Notes under the pieces: generated by a model | What the model was told of the DNA's origin: nothing | The model's database searches: none | The model's input: the letters and a program-made list of their open reading frames with translations, nothing else | Assembly (NCBI GenBank): GCA_031429105.1 | Contig: JANOYV010000054.1 | Span: 1 to 25,793, forward strand | Length of the DNA stretch: 25,793 bases | Origin: JAKFWF01 sp031429105 | GTDB lineage: Bacteria; Pseudomonadota; Alphaproteobacteria; Rhizobiales; Hyphomicrobiaceae | Reading direction: 5' to 3' | Translations under genes and position numbers: made by a program | Part shown: one piece after another, positions 16,942 to 24,887 of the stretch | How positions within the stretch are numbered: the stretch's first letter is position 1 | Layout: each line of letters starts with the position of its first letter

Positions 16942-17685
16942 TCAGTGTCCGAGATAGGCTTCGATGACTTTAGGATCCTTGCGGACGACGTCCGGTGGCC
17001 CCTCGGCGATAATCTGCCCCTCGGCCAGCACCAGGATCCGTGTGCAAAGCGACATGACGAACTCCATGTTGTGCTCGATCACAATGAACGTCGCCCCGGT
17101 TTCCTTGTTGATGGCTTGAAGTCGCTCTTTCAAGTTGCCGAGCATCGTCAGGTTGACGCCACCGGCTGGCTCATCGAGCAATACAAGTCGAGGACCGGCC
17201 ATGAAAGCCATCGCGCAGTCTAATAGCTTCTGCTGGCCATACGACAGACCACCGGCCTTTTCGCCAGCAAGGTGACCCAACCGGAAAAAATCGATCATCC
17301 GATCGGCAGCGCCCGACAATCCAGAGTCGCGCGCGCCAAACAGCCGCGTCAGCCGCGACCCAACGTGTTCCTGCCCTGCAAGAATGAGGTTCTCACGTAC
17401 CGTCAATTGCGGAAACACCTGCAGCAGCTGAAACGTGCGACTGACGCCGAGCCTGTTCAATTCCGACGGACGCAGACCAGCGACGCTTCTGCCATCCACA
17501 AGCACGTCGCCGCGCGATGGCGTGAGTTGCCCCAAAATGCAGTTGAACAACGTCGACTTGCCTGATCCGTTAGGACCGATCAATCCGAGGATCTCCCCTT
17601 CATTCACTTCGAATGAAACGCCGCGCACGGCATGTACACCGCCGAACGATTTCGCAACATCGCGAACTTCAAGCACCCGGCTCAT
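16942..17685 (-). CDS. livG: Branched-chain-type (HAAT) ABC transporter ATPase, LivG-like
   Basis: This is the first ATPase of the uptake transporter, 247 residues. Walker A is GPNGSGKST, the signature is LSYGQQKLLDCAMAF, Walker B is LVLLDEPAGGVN and the H-loop is VIEHNMEFV. The segment RTFQLLQVFPQLTVRENL is typical of LivG. Its start overlaps the livM stop by four bases and it is followed by livF after 11 bases. It energises import together with LivF at the cytoplasmic face of LivHM. Confidence 0.93.
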   Translation of the reverse strand: MSRVLEVRDVAKSFGGVHAVRGVSFEVNEGEILGLIGPNGSGKSTLFNCILGQLTPSRGDVLVDGRSVAGLRPSELNRLGVSRTFQLLQVFPQLTVRENLILAGQEHVGSRLTRLFGARDSGLSGAADRMIDFFRLGHLAGEKAGGLSYGQQKLLDCAMAFMAGPRLVLLDEPAGGVNLTMLGNLKERLQAINKETGATFIVIEHNMEFVMSLCTRILVLAEGQIIAEGPPDVVRKDPKVIEAYLGH

Positions 17686-18755
17686 GGTTTGGTCCCCGTC
17701 TGACTGGCGCTGGCCCTGGCGGTGCCGAGCGTCGGTCCCTTATCATCGGAGTGCGGGCGACGCTTCGGTGTGATCAAGCGTTCGACGAGACCTGCAATAC
17801 CGCTTGGGCAAAATGCCATCATGACCATTACCAGGAACGCATAGACCAGCAAGTAACTGAACAGATGCTTCAACATCGGATTGGCAATCTGGCTCACGCC
17901 AGTTTCAAGCCACAGCGGCATCAGCACGGCCACGATTGCGCCGATGAAGGGGCCAACGAACGAGCCTGCACCACCAACAACGACCATCAGCAGATAGAGC
18001 AGCGACGGGCCGAGCGCGAACGGAGCTGGGTCGATAAACTCAACCAAAGGCGCGTAGAGCGATCCAGCCAACCCGCCATAGGCAGAGCCAATGGCAAATG
18101 CCAGAAGCTTATACCCGCGCACATCGATCCCGAGACTTTCCGCGCGCACAGCATTTTCTCGAAGCGCCGTAAATGCGCGCCCCCAAGGGCTACGCAGCAG
18201 CCACCACATGGCAGCCGTAAGTGCGCCTGTAATCGCCAGTGTGAACCAATAGAAATTGGCGGCCGACTTCATCGACAGCCCGAACACCGAGGGCCTTGGA
18301 ACGTCCTGAATGCCAGACACACCGCCGGTTAGCCACTCTTCGTTGCGGATCACCAACCAAACGAACACTGAAAAAGCGAGCGTAACGAATGCCAGGTAGT
18401 GCTTTTGCACGCGCAAAGCTGGAAAGCCCAGAACCCAACCGACAGCGAATGCCAAAATGCCCGAGGCCGCGAAAGCCACCGCAAATGGAACTCCAACCTT
18501 AGTCATAAGCGCCGTCGTGTACGCGCCGATGCCTAGGAATGCGGCCTGTGCCAGCGTCTCCTGACCGGCATAGCCGACGATCAGGTTGACGCCCATCGCG
18601 GCAATCGAAGTTACCAGCCACAAACTCAAAATGAATGTGCCGTAGCGCTTCAGTCCGGGCCATGGCAGCCCAATGCCGGTAAGATCGATAGGTGCAAGCA
18701 CGAGCAGAATGGCTGCCAGCAAGAACAGAGGTACCTTGAGAGAGGCGAGGTTCAT
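17682..18755 (-). CDS. livM: Branched-chain-type ABC transporter permease, LivM-like
   Basis: This inner-membrane permease of 357 residues has about nine or ten hydrophobic segments, starting with VPLFLLAAILLVLAPI. The LivM signature region LIVGYAGQETLAQAAFLGIG and the coupling-helix region ENAVRAESLGIDVRGYKLLAFA are clear, and the C-terminus is hydrophilic. The ATG at 18755 overlaps the livH stop by four bases and has a GGAG site upstream. It forms the translocation path with LivH. Confidence 0.93.
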   Translation of the reverse strand: MNLASLKVPLFLLAAILLVLAPIDLTGIGLPWPGLKRYGTFILSLWLVTSIAAMGVNLIVGYAGQETLAQAAFLGIGAYTTALMTKVGVPFAVAFAASGILAFAVGWVLGFPALRVQKHYLAFVTLAFSVFVWLVIRNEEWLTGGVSGIQDVPRPSVFGLSMKSAANFYWFTLAITGALTAAMWWLLRSPWGRAFTALRENAVRAESLGIDVRGYKLLAFAIGSAYGGLAGSLYAPLVEFIDPAPFALGPSLLYLLMVVVGGAGSFVGPFIGAIVAVLMPLWLETGVSQIANPMLKHLFSYLLVYAFLVMVMMAFCPSGIAGLVERLITPKRRPHSDDKGPTLGTARASASQTGTKP

Positions 18756-19630
18756 ACTGCGCGCTCCTCTTTTCGACCAAGAATACCCTGCGGACGAAAC
18801 AGGATGATCAACACCAGCAGCGCCAGTGGCACCGCTTGTCGATAAACACTGGAGACATAGGTCGCAGCAAGGTTGTCGATCACGCCGACGATCAATCCAC
18901 CAACGATAGCTCCTCGGACTTGATTGAACCCGCCGACAATGGCCGCGACGAAGGCGGCTAGGCCTAAGTGTTCACCGTGCGAGAACTTAGCAAACTGACT
19001 TGGCGCAATCAGCAAGGCAGCGACCGCTGCCAGTGCCGCATTGATCAGGAAGGTGTAAAGGATCATCCGCTCAACGTTGACACCAAGGATGCGGGCGACG
19101 GTCGGGTTTTGCGCACTCGCCTGCATCTGGCGTCCGGTGCGGGTCGACGACAGAAACCAGTTGAGGGCAAAGATGGTCGCAAAGGCGATGCAAAAAGTAC
19201 CAATCTGCGCGATCGAAACTTTCACGCCGAGAATACTAACGAGCGTATCTGGCAAAAGGCTCGGGAAAGGCTGTGCCTCGGCGCTGTAGAATTCCTTGAT
19301 GCCATCTTTCAAAAACAGGCTGAGTGCAATCGTGGAGATCACGAGCGGCAATGCGCCATGTTGAATCAGCGGATCGACGATCACAGATTTGAACACGAAC
19401 CCGAGTATGACCATTGAAACAGCGATGGCAAGCAACGCTGCCATCCAAAACGGTAATCCGGCACCGTTCATGAAGATCAACGTTATAAATGCTGGCAAGA
19501 CGACAAACTCGCCTTGCGCGAAATTAATCGTTTGCGACGTTTGCCAAAGCAGGGTGAAGCCGATCGCGGCCAGCGCATAAATCGCGCCCGTGGCGAGCCC
19601 AGCAATCACCAATTGAAGAAAATCGAACAT
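18752..19630 (-). CDS. livH: Branched-chain-type ABC transporter permease, LivH-like
   Basis: This inner-membrane permease of 292 residues shows about eight hydrophobic segments. The LivH signatures are AIGFTLLWQTSQTINFAQGE near the start and the later ILGVNVERMILYTFLINAALA (coupling region) and GGFNQVRGAIVGGLIVGVI. The ATG at 19630 has AAGG upstream. It is separated from the binding-protein gene by 140 bases containing a GC-rich hairpin, the largest gap inside the operon, and it overlaps livM by four bases. Confidence 0.93.
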   Translation of the reverse strand: MFDFLQLVIAGLATGAIYALAAIGFTLLWQTSQTINFAQGEFVVLPAFITLIFMNGAGLPFWMAALLAIAVSMVILGFVFKSVIVDPLIQHGALPLVISTIALSLFLKDGIKEFYSAEAQPFPSLLPDTLVSILGVKVSIAQIGTFCIAFATIFALNWFLSSTRTGRQMQASAQNPTVARILGVNVERMILYTFLINAALAAVAALLIAPSQFAKFSHGEHLGLAAFVAAIVGGFNQVRGAIVGGLIVGVIDNLAATYVSSVYRQAVPLALLVLIILFRPQGILGRKEERAV

Positions 19631-19716
19631 GATTGGTTGACCTTATCTTCAAGGGTCAGCGCCAGTGTGAGCGGTCGTAAAAAAACGCACGATAACGGTA
19701 ATGGAAATCGACCCAA

Positions 19717-19732
19717 GCCGCCCCCCGGCGGC
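19717..19732 (-). other. GC-rich hairpin between binding-protein gene and livH
   Basis: A 6-base perfect stem (GCCGCC with GGCGGC) around a CCCC/GGGG tetraloop lies about 40 bases after the binding-protein stop. There is no T-run directly after it on the minus strand, so it is more likely an mRNA 3'-end stabiliser or attenuating structure than a full terminator. Such hairpins often let a binding protein be made in excess over the membrane components; this function is inferred. Confidence 0.45.
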
Positions 19733-19770
19733 CGTTTAAGCCAGGCCGACTTCCATTCCGCACCCCTCGC

Positions 19771-20913
19771 TTACTTCTTTAACTTGGGCAGGGTCTGCGT
19801 GATTACCTGCTTGCCATCTTTGATTTCAGCCAAGAACGAAATGCGGTCGATTTCGCCGGTCTCATCCCAGGTTGCTTCGATCAAGATGCCGGGCGTCTTG
19901 TCTGGCGAAATCGTCAGGCCACGAAGCGCGTCGGCAATGGCTTTGGCATCGAGCTTGCCTGCCTTCTCGGCAGCCGCTTTGATCATGTAAGGCGCAATAT
20001 AGCCCTTCACGCCGTTGTGGTCCGACTTGTAGTTGAACTTGGCTTGGAACTTCTTGCCAAACTCTTGAATCGCGGGGATCGGCGCATCGACCGTCAGGCC
20101 CACGTGACCCTTGACGCCGTATGCTGCATCCTTCGCCAGATCAACAACTTTCTGGCCAAGCAGGGTTGTTTCGCCGATCAGTGGCTTATCAAGACCCTGC
20201 TTGCGGGCTTCGATCAGGAAGCGGGCGCTTTCTTCTTCGTTCGTGTAGACGAACACAGCGTCAGCGTTGGCGGCCTTCAACTTGATCACATCGGCTGCGA
20301 AATCGGCTTGGCCGGCTTCGGTCGAAAGGTCGGCAGCAATCTTGATGTTGCGCGACTCAAATTCCTTCGCAATGGCGTTACGACCACCTTTGCCGAAATC
20401 GTTGTTCACGTAGACGATCGACACAGTCTTAGCCTTAACTTCATCGCGAATGTAGTTCGCGATCTTCGGCATCGAGACGTTCTGGCCGAAGGAAGTGCGG
20501 AAAAGGTACTTCGAACCTTGCGCTGTCAGGTTGCCTGCTTCGCCACCGATGATCTGGGCGACTTCGGCATCCGCCGTCAACTTGAGCGTCGCGCTCACTG
20601 AGCCCGAATAGATCGGTCCGAAAATCGCAATCGGCTTATCGTCGAGGGCGCGCTGGATGGCGGCGCGGGCTTTACCGGGGTCGCTGCCGGTATCGACGAA
20701 CTCAAGTTCAATCTTCTTGCCGAGAATACCGCCAGCGGCGTTGATCTCTTCAACGGCCATGATGGAGCCGTTCTTCCAGTTGTTGCCAACTGTCGCACCA
20801 GCGCCCGAAAGCTCAATGATGTTTGGGATCTTGATGGTATTTTGTGCAAACGACGGGCTAGCTGCCCCAAACGAGGCCGCAACAACGGCCGCAATCATAC
20901 AACGACGATTCAT
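19771..20913 (-). CDS. Periplasmic substrate-binding protein of HAAT ABC transporter
   Basis: This is the periplasmic receptor of the LivHMGF-type transporter, about 380 residues. It begins with a clear Sec signal peptide (RRCMIAAVVAASFGAASPSFA, cut after residue 23 or 24) and continues as a type I binding protein of the LivK/LivJ family (ELSGAGATVGNNWKNG, AVEEINAAGGILGKKIE, FGPIYSGSVSATLKL). I place the start at ATG 20913 because an AGGAGG site lies 7 bases upstream and the signal peptide follows immediately; earlier in-frame starts up to 21060 would add a long hydrophilic stretch before the signal. It is the first structural gene of the operon. The ligand cannot be read from sequence; from its neighbours I infer shikimate, quinate, dehydroshikimate or protocatechuate. 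Confidence 0.9.
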   Translation of the reverse strand: MNRRCMIAAVVAASFGAASPSFAQNTIKIPNIIELSGAGATVGNNWKNGSIMAVEEINAAGGILGKKIELEFVDTGSDPGKARAAIQRALDDKPIAIFGPIYSGSVSATLKLTADAEVAQIIGGEAGNLTAQGSKYLFRTSFGQNVSMPKIANYIRDEVKAKTVSIVYVNNDFGKGGRNAIAKEFESRNIKIAADLSTEAGQADFAADVIKLKAANADAVFVYTNEEESARFLIEARKQGLDKPLIGETTLLGQKVVDLAKDAAYGVKGHVGLTVDAPIPAIQEFGKKFQAKFNYKSDHNGVKGYIAPYMIKAAAEKAGKLDAKAIADALRGLTISPDKTPGILIEATWDETGEIDRISFLAEIKDGKQVITQTLPKLKK

Positions 20914-21064
20914 GGAAATCCTCCTGGCTACGTCCCTGCGCGCGCCCGCTGTATTTTTCGTGAGTTTTTTAAACGCCATATGTTCACGGCGTGCGTGGGA
21001 TGATGAGTGAGGCTGAACTATCTTGCCGTCAATGACCGATTTATCGTCACTACTGAACATTATG
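20914..21064 (-). promoter_or_regulatory. Probable control region of the transport/catabolic operon
   Basis: This gap of about 150 bases between the LysR gene and the first operon gene is the most likely site of the operon promoter. It contains an interrupted inverted repeat, CGCC at 20974-20977 and GGCG at 20988-20991, around an ATGTTCA-like element. A second palindrome, AACATTATGTT at 21056-21066, straddles the LysR stop codon and carries the same TGTTCA-type element on the minus strand. I found no convincing -35/-10 or -24/-12 pair. LysR binding here is inferred. Confidence 0.4.
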
Positions 21065-22012
21065 TTATTTTTCGAATGTGCGTCCGGTTGGCACTAGGGC
21101 TTTCGCGAGCTTCATGGGCCGTGTGGACAACTTATCCATATGCAGGCGTAACGAGCCGACAAAAAGCTCGCAGTAGCCTGACAGCGTCGCGTCCCGGCGA
21201 TGGGCAATATAAGTCTGAAACTGCGTTGCCTCGGCGATCTCGATTGCCTTCAACATCGGCCAATTACCACCGGCGAGCGTGAATTCATCGATGATCGCGA
21301 CACCCAGTCCGTTAGCCACCAGTGCGCATACTGTCGAGCCGAAGCGAGCACGGATATGAACCTGGTAGGTCAAACCGCGGCTTGAAAATATACCTGCGAT
21401 GACCCGGCCATAGGGATCGCTTGGATCTATTCCAATCAACGGAAAAGCCACAATCTGCTCAGCCGTCACCACGTCATGTCGGGCGAGCGGATGGTCAAGG
21501 GGCGCAACGCAAAGCAACCGCCCCTTTGCTAACGGCGCGAAGTTAATCATCGGATGCTCCACCCTTTGACTGACGGTGACAACTTCGCCTCGACCAAGCA
21601 GCAGATAATCAATGGCCTCCTCGATCTTCAGAATATCGATGTCGATCAACAATCCGGGGAATGCACGACGCACATCCTTGATGGCTAAAGGAACCATGAC
21701 ATTGGAAATGCTCGGCACAGAGCCAATCTTTAGCGACGTATCGGTGCCGCGGCGCAACCGATCCACGACAAACTGTAGATCTTCGACCTTATCGTAGACA
21801 CCGTTGATCTGGCTGAAGATATCGTTCGACTCTCGGGTCGGTGTATAACGACCATTCTTGCGACTGAACAATTTGAAGCCGAGTAAAATCTCCGCGTGCT
21901 TCATCACGCGGCTGACACCAGGCGACGACACGTTCAACAGTCGTGCCGCACCGCCGACGGTTCCGGTGACCATGATTGCGCGAATGACTTCGATCTGGCG
22001 CAGGGTCAACAT
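21065..22012 (-). CDS. LysR family transcriptional regulator
   Basis: This is a LysR-type regulator of about 315 residues, probably controlling the operon directly downstream. The N-terminal winged helix (MLTLRQIEVIRAIMVTGTVG, AARLLNVSSPGVSRVMKHAE, LFSRKNGRYTPT) is complete, followed by a type 2 periplasmic-binding-like effector domain from about residue 90 (LKIGSVPSISNVMVPLAI). I prefer the ATG at 22012, which gives the usual LysR N-terminus; a GTG at 22036 would add 8 residues. Neither has a good ribosome binding site. Unlike most LysR genes it is not divergent from its presumed target but lies upstream in the same direction. glnD ends 22 to 46 bases before it, depending on the start. Confidence 0.88.
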   Translation of the reverse strand: MLTLRQIEVIRAIMVTGTVGGAARLLNVSSPGVSRVMKHAEILLGFKLFSRKNGRYTPTRESNDIFSQINGVYDKVEDLQFVVDRLRRGTDTSLKIGSVPSISNVMVPLAIKDVRRAFPGLLIDIDILKIEEAIDYLLLGRGEVVTVSQRVEHPMINFAPLAKGRLLCVAPLDHPLARHDVVTAEQIVAFPLIGIDPSDPYGRVIAGIFSSRGLTYQVHIRARFGSTVCALVANGLGVAIIDEFTLAGGNWPMLKAIEIAEATQFQTYIAHRRDATLSGYCELFVGSLRLHMDKLSTRPMKLAKALVPTGRTFEK

Positions 22013-22058
22013 GGGCGGCTGGAGATATGTAAACACATGTGCGAATTTCTCGTCCGAT

Positions 22059-24842
22059 TTACGATAGCGGCGCCGGGATCGTGCCGAGGACTGTCAACAA
22101 GCGCTCACGAATAGTGTTCTGCCGCGTCGCTGACTCGATCTTCTTCGAAGTCAGATCCGTCACATAGAACACATCGACTGCTTTCTCACCGTAGGTCGTT
22201 ATATGCGCCGACGTGATGTCGAGCGATAGGTCGGACAGCGTGCTCGTCAATTCGTAGAGCAAGCCAGGTCGATCCAGTCCCGCAACCTCTATGACGGTAA
22301 AACTGTCCGACAAAGTATTGTTGATCACGACTTCCGGTGGCACTTGGAAAGCCTGCAGACGCCGTTCGGTCGGCCGACGCTTAGCCAGGAGCGACGATAA
22401 TCTCGTTTCGCCCAACAAAACGCGGTGGATCGTTTGACCGATCCGTGCCATGCGCCGATTCTCGTCTTCCGTATCGGCAAATTCGCGCTGCACCAAGAAG
22501 GTATCCAAGGCAATGCCATCACGTGTGGTCGATACCTGCGCGCCAATAATGTTGGCACCAGCCGCAGCGCAACACCCTGCAAACAGGGCAAGCAACCGTG
22601 GATGATTGGACGCCATCACCGACAGATCAGTAATCGACGTGAAGCTATCTGTCGTAAATGCTGTGGCCAGTGTTTCATCAGCTGCCTCGGCTCGACGCAC
22701 GAGGCGAGCATGTTCTGCCTGCTTGCGCGTCTCGATCTTGAGCCAGTAGTCGGCATACTGTCGCTCGATAAAGCGATCAACTTCGCCTTGCGGCCAATCG
22801 GATAGTACCGCACGCAGAGCTCTATGTGCCTCGGCCGAGCGTTCGCGACGCCCCGCCTGCGTATGTCCGCCGGCAACCAGTGGCTCTGTCTCATAGTACA
22901 GTTGTCGCAGCAGTTGCCCCTTCCAGCCGTTCCAGGTGCCGGGGCCGACGGCACGAATATCCGCAACGGTTAACAACAGAAGCAGTTTCAACCGCTCGGG
23001 CGACTGCACGATGTTGGCAAAATCGCGGATCGTCTTTTGGTCACCCAGGTCACGGCTCTGCGCGATATTGCTCATCGTCAGATGCTCGCGAATGAGCCAC
23101 GTCACGGTATCCACTTCCGACGGCGTCAAGCCAAAGCGCGGGCAAAGGTCTTGAGCGATCCTCGCACCGACGACGGAATGATCCTCGGTGCGGCCCTTGC
23201 CAACGTCGTGCAAAAACGCTGCAACGTAAAGTGCACGCCGGTTCTGGATCGATTTCACGACTTCGGTCGACAACGGCAGCGTGTCCGCAAGTTGCCCTTC
23301 TTCGATGGCACGCAATTCGCCGACCGTGCGCAGCAGGTGTTCGTCCACAGTGTAGTGATGATACATATTGAACTGCATCATCGATACAACGCGCCCGAAC
23401 TCAGGAATAAACCGGCCAAGAATACCAGCCTCGTTCATCCGGCGCAGTGCGGTCTCAGGGTCAGCCTTCGACGTCAACAGTTCGACAAAGATCCGGTTCG
23501 CTTCCGGGTTATTGCGTAAGTTGTCATCAACAAGTCTTTCCGCATGACGCAAACGCCTTATTGCAAATGGATGCAGAAACGCCCCCGTCTTTTCCGCTTG
23601 AGCGAAAAAGCGGATCAGGTTCACTGGATCACGCGTGAAGACGTCTGGATCTGCAATGTTCAAACGATCATTGTCGATGCGAAAATCTGTCATTGTGCGG
23701 ACTTGCCGCCGGGTCCGCCAACCGAGCTGCTCGAGCAATGCATTAATCCGCGGCGCAGCCTTCAGCTGTTGCATCTCAAGAGACGTGCACAGAATTGATG
23801 TCAAATCTCCCACGTCTTTCGCGATCAGGAAATAATGTTTCATGAAGCGTTCAACGCCCTTGAGGCCAGCATGGTCCTTATAGCCAAGCCGCTGAGCCAT
23901 TTGCGCCTGCACGTCAAACGACAATCGCTCTTCAGGGCGACCAGTCAAGAAATGCAGTTGACATCGCACGGTCCACAAGAAGTTCTCGCATTTGCGGAAC
24001 ACAGAGTTCTCTTCCGGCGTGAAAATTCCAGCGGCGACCGTGACGTCTCCAAGGCCATCGCCGTAGATGTAGGTTGCAAGCCAGTTCAGCGTGTGCAGGT
24101 CTCGCAGTCCGCCCTTGCCATCCTTCACATTTGGCTCAACGAGATAACGACTTTCGCCCGAGCGTTTATGACGCTGCTCGCGCTCAGCCATTTTCGCGTC
24201 GATGAATGCTCGGGCCGTGCCTGTCACAACTTCCTGACGGAATCGCTGGCGGAGTTCGGCGAAGATCTGCGGATCACCATGGATCAGCCGTGCATCGAGC
24301 AGTGATGTACGGATCGTCATATCCGAATGCGCATACTTCAGACATTGATCGACATTGCGCGTCGCATGTCCGACCTTGAAGCCCAAGTCCCAAAGGAGAT
24401 AAAGTACGGCCTCCGCAACGCTCTCCCCCCACGGGGTTTGCTTGTAGGGCAACAAAAATAGCAAATCGATATCGGAGCCGGGCGCCAACAGTCCCCGACC
24501 GTAACCGCCAGTTGCAACAATGGCCATGCGCTCGGCATCGGATGGATTTTGCGCCCGATAAACATGGGCGACAGTATAGTCGAACACGAGGCGAACGAGT
24601 TCATCCTGGAACCGCGACAGGCCATCGGCACAACGGCGTCCATTGCCATCGCGCATCAATTGGGCTTGTGCGGCAGAACGCGCCGTCGCGACGAGCCGTT
24701 TCAACCGCTCTATGACAGTCGAGCGCGCATCGCCATCGGACGGCGGACGATTGTGCAGTGTCGTAAGCTCAAGACGCAGCTCTTTTGGGTCAAAGTAGGG
24801 AGCAGCGAGCGGTGTTACTGGTTCAAGTTGTGCGGTTTCCAT
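22059..24842 (-). CDS. glnD: Bifunctional uridylyltransferase/uridylyl-removing enzyme GlnD
   Basis: GlnD senses glutamine and adds or removes UMP on the PII proteins GlnB/GlnK, setting the nitrogen response. Residue numbers here count from the TTG at 24860. The nucleotidyltransferase motif is GGYGRGLLAPGSDIDLLFL (Gly118 to about 136) with the catalytic Asp pair in GSDID. The central GlnE-like helical region includes PNVKDGKGGLRDLHTL. The HD hydrolase motif is AAFLHDVGKGRTEDHS (His551, Asp552), and two ACT domains close the protein (HPRLLALFAGCCAAAGANI and EVAGLDRPGLLYELTSTLSD). With an ATG start at 24842 it has 927 residues; a TTG at 24860 would add 6. AGAAGG sits almost against the ATG, so the start is uncertain. 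All domains look intact. Confidence 0.95.
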   Translation of the reverse strand: METAQLEPVTPLAAPYFDPKELRLELTTLHNRPPSDGDARSTVIERLKRLVATARSAAQAQLMRDGNGRRCADGLSRFQDELVRLVFDYTVAHVYRAQNPSDAERMAIVATGGYGRGLLAPGSDIDLLFLLPYKQTPWGESVAEAVLYLLWDLGFKVGHATRNVDQCLKYAHSDMTIRTSLLDARLIHGDPQIFAELRQRFRQEVVTGTARAFIDAKMAEREQRHKRSGESRYLVEPNVKDGKGGLRDLHTLNWLATYIYGDGLGDVTVAAGIFTPEENSVFRKCENFLWTVRCQLHFLTGRPEERLSFDVQAQMAQRLGYKDHAGLKGVERFMKHYFLIAKDVGDLTSILCTSLEMQQLKAAPRINALLEQLGWRTRRQVRTMTDFRIDNDRLNIADPDVFTRDPVNLIRFFAQAEKTGAFLHPFAIRRLRHAERLVDDNLRNNPEANRIFVELLTSKADPETALRRMNEAGILGRFIPEFGRVVSMMQFNMYHHYTVDEHLLRTVGELRAIEEGQLADTLPLSTEVVKSIQNRRALYVAAFLHDVGKGRTEDHSVVGARIAQDLCPRFGLTPSEVDTVTWLIREHLTMSNIAQSRDLGDQKTIRDFANIVQSPERLKLLLLLTVADIRAVGPGTWNGWKGQLLRQLYYETEPLVAGGHTQAGRRERSAEAHRALRAVLSDWPQGEVDRFIERQYADYWLKIETRKQAEHARLVRRAEAADETLATAFTTDSFTSITDLSVMASNHPRLLALFAGCCAAAGANIIGAQVSTTRDGIALDTFLVQREFADTEDENRRMARIGQTIHRVLLGETRLSSLLAKRRPTERRLQAFQVPPEVVINNTLSDSFTVIEVAGLDRPGLLYELTSTLSDLSLDITSAHITTYGEKAVDVFYVTDLTSKKIESATRQNTIRERLLTVLGTIPAPLS

Positions 24843-24887
24843 TCCTTCTGATTGCCGCAATTTGCGATGCTGCGCCAGACGAGATCA

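Noticed and set aside
17613..18332. 239-codon plus-strand open frame opposite livM
   Set aside because: Its Arg/His/Gln-rich composition is that of a reverse reading of a membrane protein gene, and livM is certain.
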